Translations under genes and position numbers: made by a program
The notes under the pieces: model-generated
Told to the model about the DNA's origin: nothing
Seen by the model: only the letters and a program-made list of their open reading frames with translations
The model's database searches: none
Shown here: in pieces, positions 35,401 through 47,000 of the stretch
Numbering within the stretch: position 1 is the first letter of the stretch
How the letters are laid out: each line of letters opens with the position of its first letter
Assembly: GCA_028622995.1 (NCBI GenBank)
Contig: JAJQJQ010000017.1
Span: 3,038,001-3,102,000 of the forward strand
Origin: Panagrolaimus kolymaensis
Lineage: Eukaryota > Nematoda > Chromadorea > Rhabditida > Panagrolaimidae
DNA length: 64,000 nucleotides
Direction: 5' to 3'

Positions 35401-38055
35401 ATCGATGACTAATCAAGATATATCACGTGATTATTATTTGGTTGCGTACATACATATCATAGGCATATTTATTATTATAGCTAAATTTAGACATTTTTTT
35501 TTGAAAAATTATTTTTAGTCCTCATTAAATATTCTATTTTACATTTCCGTGAAGTAGCAAAAAAAATAATAATAAAAAATTCAATTTTTAAAAAACCTTT
35601 ATTTTAATTATGTGTCGCTATTTTAGAAAAAAAGTCGTATGCTTTTATGTTTATTGTACATTCATTCATTTAATGAAAGCAGGTACACCCTTTTTTATTT
35701 CAAAAAACGCGGTAGTAAGCTTATTAAAATACTATAAATGTGGAAAAGTCATAATAAAAAATTAATTTTAACGCCTAATTTTTTCCCAATTCTTTTTTTC
35801 GATTGAATTACGATATCGCATAGCCAATAATGAATACATAAACTTTTAATTTAAAAAATCTTTTAAAGAAAAATTCGGCTATATTTATTTTACAAAAGCA
35901 GCAGCAAAATCATAAAAAAAGAAGAAAAAAAAGCATGAATGATAGCAGACTAAAATGAAAACATGGCCGTATATAACAACAACAAAAAAACATCACAAAT
36001 TAAAAAGCCAAAAATCAAAAGCTTCTGCTGTAGTTAGTGATGGAATGAAGAAGCATAAGCGTGCCCCATATTTTTGTTGTTTTTATTTTTTTAAGAGACG
36101 ATGTGGGAATTATTTGCAACACTTTAAGAAAAAAATGTCAATGAGCTGACCAACGACCGAAGAAGAAGAAAAAACGATGATTCTATTCAAAGCGCCTCAA
36201 GGGGCGATGATTGAAGAAGGCGAAAGCGCAGCAGCAATAAACAGCAACAAGCTGATGGCTGTTGATCTTCTTCGTTTCTTTCACCGCACTTTTCTTCAAA
36301 TAAAAAAATATATATATCGCGTGGAAACAAATCAATATAAAAACTTAAAAAATCGAAAAAAGATTTATTGCATCAGCAGCAGCCGCTGCTGCTCTACTGA
36401 CTACTTGCGACGACTGATTGCGGCATTTTTTTTCCAACAACAACAGCAACAACAAAAATCGCAAATGACGTCAAAAACAAAGACATTCAACCTTTTTTAA
36501 ACAATAAAGAAAAAGATACATGAATAAACGTAAGAAGAAAATGAAACATTTTTTATTTATGGTTTTTTGTATTTTATTTTTTTTTGTGGATAATAATAAT
36601 TGAATTTGGAAATAAAAAAGAAGAAGCTGTGGATTGATGAAATTAAGTTTGACACTTGAAAATAAAAATGTTTGAGAAAATCTGGTTTTTTAAAAGTCTA
36701 TGACGAATTTCAGAAGAAACGGAACCAGTATTGACAGTAAAAGTTTTTATTTATTATTGAATTACGCGTTTGAGCTTTCTGTTTTGATGCATTTTAAAAA
36801 TAAAAAAAACAAAAAAATATAATTTTAAATCTGCAAAAATTGTGTAACAGAAAAAAAAGTAATCTAAAATAAAATAAGGTATAATCTTTTTGAGCAAACG
36901 TTCAGCATTAAAATCTTTTTCGGTAAAATAATTATCTGGTATATCCGCTTTTGTTTTTATTAACTCATGAATTTACCGATAAATGGAAAAGCCTTAGTTC
37001 TTTATCAAAGTAGGAAACTACCGTAACGATTTTCTATTATAAAATTTAAAAAACCAGGAACCTATTTTTTAAAAAGGAAGAAAACTCACTTCAAAGCTTT
37101 TTATTGTTTACCTTTTTTTTCCTGGAATAAATTAAAAAGGAATTTGGTTTTCTATTTTAAAAGTACAATTTTGAAATATTTATGTTTGCTTAAACCTGAG
37201 TGTTTTTAATAAACCTCGCGCAAATAATATTAGCGTGAAGCAAAACGAAATAATATTCATCAAATAATATATGTAATTTTACGAAGAAATAAACATCGAA
37301 ATGACATTATTTTTTTACTTTTCCTCTTTTTTACTCATGCAATAAAAAATAGCTACAAACCAAATCCTCAGAGATTATTTTAATGAAAATACACACCGCC
37401 TTTTTTTTTTAACAAGTAATAATTACATCAGGTTGGGCAGCATGATGATATGAATGAGCAAACAAGGGTATAAATGTATCAACAACATATGAGAGACGTG
37501 TGTAACAAAGAGACCATTTTTAAGCAATGGAAGGCAACTTGACACCCATAAACTAACTAATATTTATTGGATATGCATGTTTGAAATAAAATTTTAAAAA
37601 ACCATAAAATTCCTTTCCATTTTTCTCATTTTTTTGCCTCCTTGTTAATTCTTTTTTCCGCTCATTTTTTTATGTCATTTAACTTCAGCAATTTAAAATT
37701 TTATTCTTGCAAAAAAAAATAGCAAGGTTTTGTGAGTTCTTTTTTAAAAATTTAAATTGCACAAAGTTTTTTTTAATTTTATTCGAAGAATGTCTTTGAA
37801 ATTTTCCCAAAGATGTGGGCATTGCACTCATTTATTCAGAGTGTTGTGCCATTGCATGCATTTACATACGTACTACGTATGCTTTTATTTTTGAAAATTC
37901 ATCTTCCTTCGCGAGTTGCGCGGGCTTGCCATCTTTCCTTTTCTTCTTCCTGCTTTTTTTATCCTTTTTCAAATTACTGCTGCAATCACGCAATTTTTAT
38001 TTATTCCTATTTTATAGAAGTTTTTTTGTTCAGCAATAAAGCGATAAAATCAAGG
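32458..38055. other. long low-complexity spacer between divergent genes
   Basis: About 5.6 kb dominated by poly(A) and poly(T) runs. It separates the 5' ends of the MATH-BTB-like gene (-) and the RGK GTPase gene (+), so regulatory sequence for both is expected. Small CAA/CAG-type runs occur near 36370-36460. A perfect palindrome of 17 bp (CATACGTACTACGTATG) lies near 37866-37882. ORFs here are short and compositionally simple; I accept none. Confidence 0.4.
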
Positions 38056-41000
38056 ATGCTTCCAGAACATCACTCTGGCAATTCTCTTCACCCCGAAATT
38101 AATTATTTCCAGCGATCTCGAAGGTAAACTTTTTTTTCCATTTTTTCATCTTTGCTCTTACCTATTATAATACATACATTAATGAGAGTTAACCATAAAC
38201 ACATTTAATTGTTTTTAAAAATTTTAATTTTTCCTACGACCATTCTTAAAGCCTTTTGTAAATTTATAGGGCTTCATTGAACTTAAAGCTCTCTTAATAG
38301 CCTTTAGAAACATATTAGCTGATAAATATTTCCGTTTCTAAAAATTCCTGCAAATCGAAGAAAGCTTCAAAACTAATAATTAAAAAATCACAACTGGTTT
38401 TTTTCCCTTTTCTTTATTTTTTTGCGCCAAACAAAAAAATCTAATTAAATTTGCAAAACATATTTCTCACTTAATTGAATTTTTATGGCATTTTAGTTAA
38501 TTATTTTTAAGACCATAAAACAGTGGTGTGGGTTAAAATTGAATTTATATAAAAAAGTTAACTCCACTTAAACATTTGCACACACATTCAAATGCGATAA
38601 AGCTAACAAATTTGTTGAGAACTTTGAAAAAATAACAGTTTTTTGTTGTTGCAATGCCGACAAAATGTTTGTTTTACAATTGAAAATTTTGTAATAAGTC
38701 AAAAACGAAAAAAACTTGAAAATATTACGTATTTTAAATTTAATAAATGACGAAAGTTTTTAATTTTACGAGGAGAAACTTTAAGGAAATTTGTTTCAAC
38801 TTTTCTCCACCCTCGTGATCCACCAACATCATACATCATTAAATAAGAGGAAAATCAATGAAAGATCTCAGGTATTTTACGTGAGCAAATTAGCTAAGGA
38901 TAAAAGGTTGATGTTCCTCGCGAAAACTTGCTTGCTTTTTTTATTCTGCACAGAATTCCTTCCACCACTTGAGAAAATCAAAGTTAAAAAGAAAAACTTT
39001 GAAGTTTTTCTTTTTGACTCAAGAGTTTTCACGGACGGTTTATCTTTTTTTTTCTTCAACCTTAAACCTTTTCCTCGAACATTTGTAACAGACACAACAG
39101 TTTTTTCTGATTTTTAATTTTTCCTAAAACTTCTCTCATTTTATTTTTTGTTGCTGCTTTTGTGACGGCGGCAGCAACTTGACACTGCTGTTTCCTTTTT
39201 CGAAAATAAAGCTTAAAGGTGGTAAAAAAAGAAACGAAACAAAGTGGTGGTGTGCCGTTTCACATCGTTTCTTTTTCACAGATTTCATTCTTGGTATTCT
39301 TATATTTTATTCTTTGAAGAGGAAAAGAAAAAAACGCGCGAGCGATGAATTTTTAATGTTTTTTTTGGATGTCTTTGTTTAACTAGAAAAAATGCTTGGT
39401 AGTAGTGGCTTTGGTTTGAAGCTTGCTTTGAGAAAAAACATTCTTGTCAGCTATTTTTCTTGTGACTTTTGCGTGTTTTAAAAGTTTTTTTAAAATTGAA
39501 GAAAGCTAAATTTATCATTAACTGGTAGAAAATTTCGATGATGATTGCGTTTGTGCTGGTGTCCATGCAACAGAGTAATTAGGCATGAACAACAGCAAAT
39601 AACAATTGCTTTTTTCTTGTTGCAACAAGATGCAAAAATGATGAGTTTCTATTTATGTAGAATGTATAAAATGTAGATAGGGGAGGAAGATGGAGGGGAA
39701 TTTTTTATTTCTTGCTTAATTGCTCTCCCTCAAATTGCAATTATAATTATTTTTTTAAAGTATTTTTTATAGTAAATTTATTGAAACTTTGTTTTAAAAT
39801 GAAGAGATCGGGTCCATTAATAGATTTTATTTTATTAACCTTGATTACAGGAAGGTTGAAAAGTTAGCTTTGAACCCATAATTTTAATTTAAATTCCGAT
39901 ATTAGCTTCAATTTTAGAATTTTATACTAAATTCTAGTTAGATTTAAATTTAATGTAATTACCTAAATTGCAAACCATACTAAAGAAGGACATAAAATCG
40001 GCATACTCAAAAATCAAGTTCATATTTGTTTCTACGACTGCTGATTTCATTCCACCTGCCCCTCATTGGCTTGAATAATTTCTTAAAACTCAGGTGCATA
40101 CATTCTCGCGTTCGACTACTGCTTCCGGCCTGCCTTTTTAATATTTTCTTTTACAAATCATACTTTTTTAAATGCCACTAAAACATTTTGCCTTAAGAAA
40201 ATATTATTCCTTTTTTATTTTATTTCCTTTTTTTTAACGCCTATCACCTTTTCGCAAAGTATAAAAGGCAAAAACGAAGCAAGCATCCTTCCGCATTTTC
40301 TAACAAACTTTTGCCTTTAATCGCCAACGGCAAAGTGCATCATCTTCACTTTTTTTTTCTTTGGAACATGAAAAAAAACGAAAGCTTCTTTCCATACTTC
40401 TTTTTTTGTTGTTGGCTCAATCTTAATCTTTTGCTAATATCTCTCTTTTAATATTATCGTTTGAATAAGACAAAAGGCTACTTAAACGACAATGACATTG
40501 ATGACTTTCATTTCCTTAATATTATTCTTTTCTTTTCAGAAGCCATAGCATGTATCTCGATAATCGACGTTCGGGTTCTCTTCAACGACGTCGGCTACCT
40601 GCCACACCCGATCAAATTCCAAATAGAGGATTGGATAATAATGTAAGTTTGAAGCATTTTAGTTTTGCTCAGAAATATCGCTTGAAAAAATGCTATTAAA
40701 TGAATGAGACATTTTTCAATGGTTTTCTAACTAAAATGTTTTTTCCAAAAAAAAATATTAAAAAAGGATCTTTGAGTTTTATTTTGCAAAGTTTTTTAGA
40801 AAACTCGCAACACTTTTCCTTATATCATTTGTCAATATTTTCGACGCGTTTATATTCCTTTAACAAGCATGAATTATAAATTATTTCGAAGGATTAAAAA
40901 AGAATGCAGAAGCGCAAATTTCAATTAACACGATACTTAAATCCTTTTCTCGCGAACGCGTTCAAATTAAACAGCAAAAAACTCTCATTAAAATGCTTAA

Positions 41001-44000
41001 CTTTTTATTTCGTTATAAAATGCCCTATTTTTAATGGGATTTAAATTTCCCCATCAAAAGATATCCTTCAGATAAAAAAATGTTATAGGAGCAACAACCA
41101 CCCGCTGGATTTTACAGTAGTCGATTACATCGAAAAGTTTATGAAATTCGTTCAGCTGAACTTCGGTATGTTTCTTTTTTGTTTTTTTTTGTTTGTTATT
41201 TTTTTGTTTGTTATTTTTTTGTTTTGGTCCCAAACATTTGTAAGCAACCATTAGAAATTCAAAATAAAAAACTACTCAAGCATAAAGTTCATGAAACGCG
41301 CCCAACGCCGTGTTTTCAGCTTCTTTTTGTTTTGTTTTTTTGTTTATTAAAAAAACATCAAAGTTTATGTTTTTTTTTGCTCAAACTTTTTTTGGTTCAT
41401 GTTTGAAAGTTAGGAATCTCTTTAAAATTTTTCCAAATGGCTACTAAACCCTAATTAGCAAAAAAAACTTTAAAAAAACAACATCGTGAAAAACAAACAA
41501 AAAGCCATTCGATTGCTATTGACAGAGAAGCATTCATTTCTTTCCTTTCATGGTTTGTGATTCTTTTTTTAAACCTTTAAAAAGTGATGCTTTTTATATT
41601 TAATTCTTTCCGTTTATAAAGAATTTAGAGATATATATATTTTTTAAATCAAATTTAGCAGAAAATTATATCGCTATAGGGAAATAGGGTGCTGCTACAT
41701 GAGTGGAAAATGGATCTAAAATTGTGTTTGTATTTTTTAATTTATAATTTATGACTATAGTACCTTCAAAAAAAATTTGGAAAACATGTTGTCGAATTTC
41801 TGAGTTTTTTTCTTCTTCTCTAATACTGGAAATTGTTTATGTTTTTGTAAATGTAAATCTTGAGTGAAAACGTTTCTCAAATTACTACTCACAAGTATTT
41901 TGATGCTTCCTAAAATGGAATATTAAAACATTTGGTTCTCTTTGTTTTGGCTTCTTTTTTTTTGTGAAGAAGCACAAGTTGGTTCCATTTCATTTTTTCA
42001 CGATCGTGAAGCTTTCATAACTTTTTTTGTCAGCTGTTCTTCCTCTTTATATTTTTTTTATAAGCTCTTGTGTTTTTTTTTGTTGGCACAAAAAGGACCA
42101 CATTATCTTTGTTGAAAAATAATCATAATCACAGAGGAAAGAAAAAAGCACAGATGTTCACCCTTTTTATTTCTCACGAGTTTAAAAAGAAATCAAAAAT
42201 GATTAAAAACTTTTCCAATTTAAAGAAAGTTTAAAAACACACTTAGTTGTCTTTTTTGTTCGGGAAATTGAAGGATAATTAATAAAAAATTTTGAATTTG
42301 AAATTCGAACATCTGTGCTTTACATATTGTTTGTCAAATAGCAAAATGTAAACTTTACATTCTCTTGGTATTTTAGTATTATAAAGTTGTTAGTAGCATG
42401 CGAGATAAGTTACTGTGAAATCGAAGAATAATATCATCGATATTGCTTCAAGTGAAAAACCTGTTTAAAAGTGATAAAAATCACTTTTGTTGATTGCGAA
42501 GGAGGTCTCTTAAGAAACTCTTTAAAAAAATAGTATATCGTATTTCATTGTTTTCTCCCCTCCATATCATTTTCTTCGGATAATAAAGAGGATACTTCAA
42601 AGTAAGTCAGTCTGCATTATCAACATCGCTTCAATGACGAAGGAGTAGGAATCCTTTTGCACTAAAATATAAAAAAAAAGCAAACTAAAAGGGACATTTG
42701 TTTTGAAATTTATATATATATCATTGAAGAAGCATTTAAGACCAGCTGCATTTTGGTTTAAAGTGGTCAGTTTGAAACATTGTTCTCTCTTTTGAAATAG
42801 CAATTTATTCCATCACCAACTGACCCATCCATTTTTTTAAATACATAAATTTCTTTTAACTTTAACATCTTTGACGTCAGAGAACTAGTCAGCAGCGATG
42901 AATAAGAAAAAAGAGTAAGATCAAAAGGTTGTAAAAAATCTTCCGATAAAATAATGAGTCGTCCTCTATTTATGAACAAATCATCCCATTTTAAAATTCA
43001 ATGCTTTCTTTTTAAACCTTCAATGCGGCACATATTTTTAAAAAATTTTTTTTATTTTTTCATTCTATTTTCTTTTATTTTAAATTTTTTTAAAAGGTGT
43101 CAAATGGCTGCTAAATATCATATTAGTATAAAACAACTAAAATTCTGGTAAAACTTTTATATTTTCACTATGAAATCAATCTCTATCTATACTGTGTTCT
43201 GTCAATAGTGGTTACATTTACTTTCAATTTTTAGAATTTTTTATAAATGAATAAAATAAACAGTGAACTGGTAAAATAAAAAAGGCTGTTGACGAATCTC
43301 ATATTACTTTCTTTTGTTAAATCTTTAAAAAAATATTTTTTGCTTTGGTTTGCTTTAAAAAAGGGGTTTAGAAAACAAAACATAAAAAAAGCTTGTTTGA
43401 CTTTTTTTACCATCCACTTGACTATTATAATAAAGGTAATACACAAGTTGGCCTTATTTATTTTATTTTTTTCAAAATTAAATTCCGTCATTACCAGTCT
43501 CCGATTTCTGTCTTGATGCTGTCTGAGATTTCTCTTTCCTATCTTCATTTATCATTATTTACTGCAACCGTTTTACACCAATTTTTAAATGACTCATTTC
43601 TCGTTTGCTAATTTTTTTTATTTTAATGATTTGTTAAAAGCCTTTCTATGAGCTCTTATTTTTTGAATCATTTTTAAACTTTGTTGTAGGCGTAGTAAAC
43701 TTTGAAAGTTCGTAAAATGTCCTTAACTCTTCGTTGAGCTTTTTCTTCTTTTATTTTTAAAGCTTCATTAAATTTGCAAATTTGTTTCAGTTCAAATTAA
43801 TTTTTAAAAACCAGCGGGCGGTGACAACAGCCGGCTTTTCCTTCGCTTATTTCTTATTCTAAAAGCAGTTTTTAAGATTTGCATTTTTCTTTTCCGCTGT
43901 TTGTGAAAAGAAAATTGGATGCGATTAAATATGTTTGCTTCAGCAGCTTGCTTTAAGCTTTCTTATTCCATCGTTTGCTTCTTTAGTATTTCAATTAAGT

Positions 44001-47000
44001 TTTTTCTTTAAAATAAATTTCCGGGTTTCAATATGTATTTATATTTATATATAAAAAGATACGACCTTTGGCATTTGTGATTGATGAACTTTTCAATGAT
44101 CCCCAACTTGCGGCTGCCTGAGTTTCCTATGTTTTCTCAAAAAAAATTTCGCATATTTTTCTAAAAGTCGCTGCTGCTACTGCTCATGTGGTTGTTGGCT
44201 CATTGTTGCTTTACTTTTTTTACTTTTCTCAAATGTATTATTTATGAAAGTTATTGCGCGAAATTGGAGAATCTAAAATATTTTATTTGCAAACAAATCA
44301 AATGAAATAAAAGCCAGCAGCCGTCATGATCTTTGCCCATTGTCGCTTTTTTCTTCTGTCAAAAATTTTTTTAACCGCAAATATTATTTCATTTTTGAAG
44401 CTTTAATGATGTCAAACTAAATCTTTATTTTATATCAGATAGCAAAATTTCCGTAAAAAATATATTTTCTTTAAAAAGGGTTTTTTATATTACTCTTTTT
44501 TTGCTTTTCCTCTTTTTTACATTTTCCCAGACCTTTTAAAAAGAGGAGAATGGTAACGTTCAAAAAATGGGATTAACATAGTAGCAGACGATGACTGAAA
44601 ATCAACTGTTTACATGTTTTTTTGCTTTGCTTTTTCACACTTTTGTTTTTTCATTTTAGCTTGCTAAGGCTTAACAAAAACTTATACAACTTCCTCGTTT
44701 ATGCATGTACATATATTTTTTTTACTCAAAATTTTTAATCTTTTCATAAAAGAAGAAACTTAAAATGAAGCTCTTTTTAAAAAAATTGAGTTTGTTGTTG
44801 TTTCTGTTTTTTCTTTCTGAAGTGAAGATGTCTCGTGGTTGTTGGTTTTTTACGCTGATTATGAGAGGAATAGAGTTCTTTCTCCGGATGGTAATGAACC
44901 TTGTTGCAGAGAAATGTGCCTTTCTTAAAAAAACAAAATACAAACTCAATTTAAAACTAAAGAACGCTTCATTTTTCTGAAGCAATTCTCGTTGTCGCCG
45001 TTGTTCCCTCAATTCATGTTTAAAAGAAAGTAAAATAAATGCCTCAAGCCTTATTTTTTATTTTTTTCTTCTCAAAATAACATTATTGCCGTTTTCCGTC
45101 TTCCAAAAAAATAAATAAAACTATCATTTGCCCGAAATAAAAAAAAAATAGAAATTTAAGACGTCATTTTTTGTTGAAGGTTTTTAATAAATAAATATTG
45201 TTTTGGTAATTTTACTATGGTGCTTGGCGCCATCGTTAAGGCAACATTTGTTTTCCTCTTCTATTTCCAACCAAAATGGAATATTTATATATTTTTTGTT
45301 TTATTTGTTTTAAAAGCTTTTTTTTGTTTTTTGATTGCAAATTGGAAGTTGGCAAAGAGGTATAAAAATGAATGCCGAAATTTCTCTTTCATTGTAGCAG
45401 CGGCAGCTGTTAACTTTTCTCATATTGAAGCTGCATTGAAGAAAAAAAAAACAAATATTTGATTGTTTGTGTTTTATAATGTTATCTTTAAAGTTTTTTT
45501 TAAGAAATCTTACAAGATTTTTTAAATTCCTAAAGCATTTCTTTAAAAAAACAATGATCTTTGTCAATCTTCTAATAAGTCAACATCATTGAAAATTGCC
45601 ATTTTGTTATTTTTTCCATCGTTGAGTTGAGCTTGAAATTTCTAGATTCTTATAATAATAATAAAAAACATATTTTTAGATTTTGTTGATTGAAATTTTT
45701 TAAAGCTTTTTCTACCATAACTGCCTTCAAAAAAATAATTGTAAAATTTAATTTCTTGCGCTTTAACCATGTTATTGAATCCTATTAGAGTTCAAGATTT
45801 TTGCTTTTTTTACATACGTTTACAACACCTTTTTTCTATCCTTTTAAATTTTCAAAATCTATTATAAAACCTGCCGTTTCTTTAATGTGTTTTTTTTTGT
45901 CACAATTATTTTTCTCCTTGCAAAATAAAATGAAAGAATTACAATTTTAACCTTTTTATTTTTTGACATTTTTCAAAGTTGTCATGAAAAAAGCATTGTA
46001 AATGTTTCTAAGGTTGTTGTTTTTAATTTTCATCTATCTTTGTCGTGTTTGTGCCGTTTTAAGCGTATACACGTTTTTTTTTTATTTCGAAGAGCAATAA
46101 TTGCATTTCTTAAGAAATAAAAAATGAAAAGTGTCCAGAAAAAAAATAGAATGACAAAGCTCAAAATAAGGCTGAAGACGACGATGCTTGGACTTTTTGC
46201 GTCATCCTTCCTTCATCGCCGTCAAAAATGCGACGGCATTGCATCGTAAAAATTAGTTATTTTAAATATGCGCGCAAATATTTCTTCATCACCTAATTTT
46301 TGCCACTTTTCTTTTTAACCACCTAAAGATTTTTCTAATTTTAGCATAGTTTTTTTTCTTTTGGAGCTAAAAAAAGCTGCCGAATCAAATCTGTCGTTGC
46401 TGCAATTGCAACGATGATGATGACTTCATCATCATCGTCGTCCTCATTCGATTGTTCAGCTGTCTTTTTTGCTTTTGCCAGCCAAGCTGGAGAAGAAGAG
46501 TCGATCTTCCTCATCTTTTTTTGCTGATGCAAAAAAAATTGCTTTACTCTTCTTCGACTATACACAATCGCTTGCTCTTCTTCTTTTTTTTTGCACGCTT
46601 TTTTGCGCTCATATTTGGAATACATATAAACCAATCATAACAAAACCAAGCTTAAGCTATTTCACATCCGATTCATCTCTTTTCTTTTTTTCCTTCATGC
46701 GCGCTTCCATTTATATTTTTCTTTGCAAATTTGCTTATTGCGGTAGATAAAGAAAGAATATTCTTCTTCACTTGCTTTCACAAAAAAGTTAAATGCAGCA
46801 ATGCTTGTCCTTCAAATTAGGCAAATTAAAGTTGGCAGCGGCTGGTTTTTCTTTGGGTAATGCTGCAACAACATCCAAAACATTATTCTACCAAAAATGT
46901 AATAGCGCTCTTTTTTAAGAAATGCTTCCTCTTTACATTAGAATAGCGAGAAAAGAAAATTAATCGCTTTAACCTTCTTTTTTAAAGTGCTTTTTAACTT

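Noticed and set aside
36177..36500. 107-codon plus-strand frame in the long spacer
   Set aside because: Low-complexity, Lys/Gln-rich translation with no homology I recognise, no splice or leader signal; composition of the surrounding AT-rich DNA explains it.
37813..38055. In-frame upstream extension of RGK exon 1 starting at 37813
   Set aside because: Translation is Phe/Ser-rich and unlike a protein, and a TTTTATAG acceptor lies between it and the ATG at 38056.
45217..45462. 81-codon hydrophobic frame in RGK intron 3
   Set aside because: Phe-rich with a Lys-run ending; typical chance frame in T-rich DNA.
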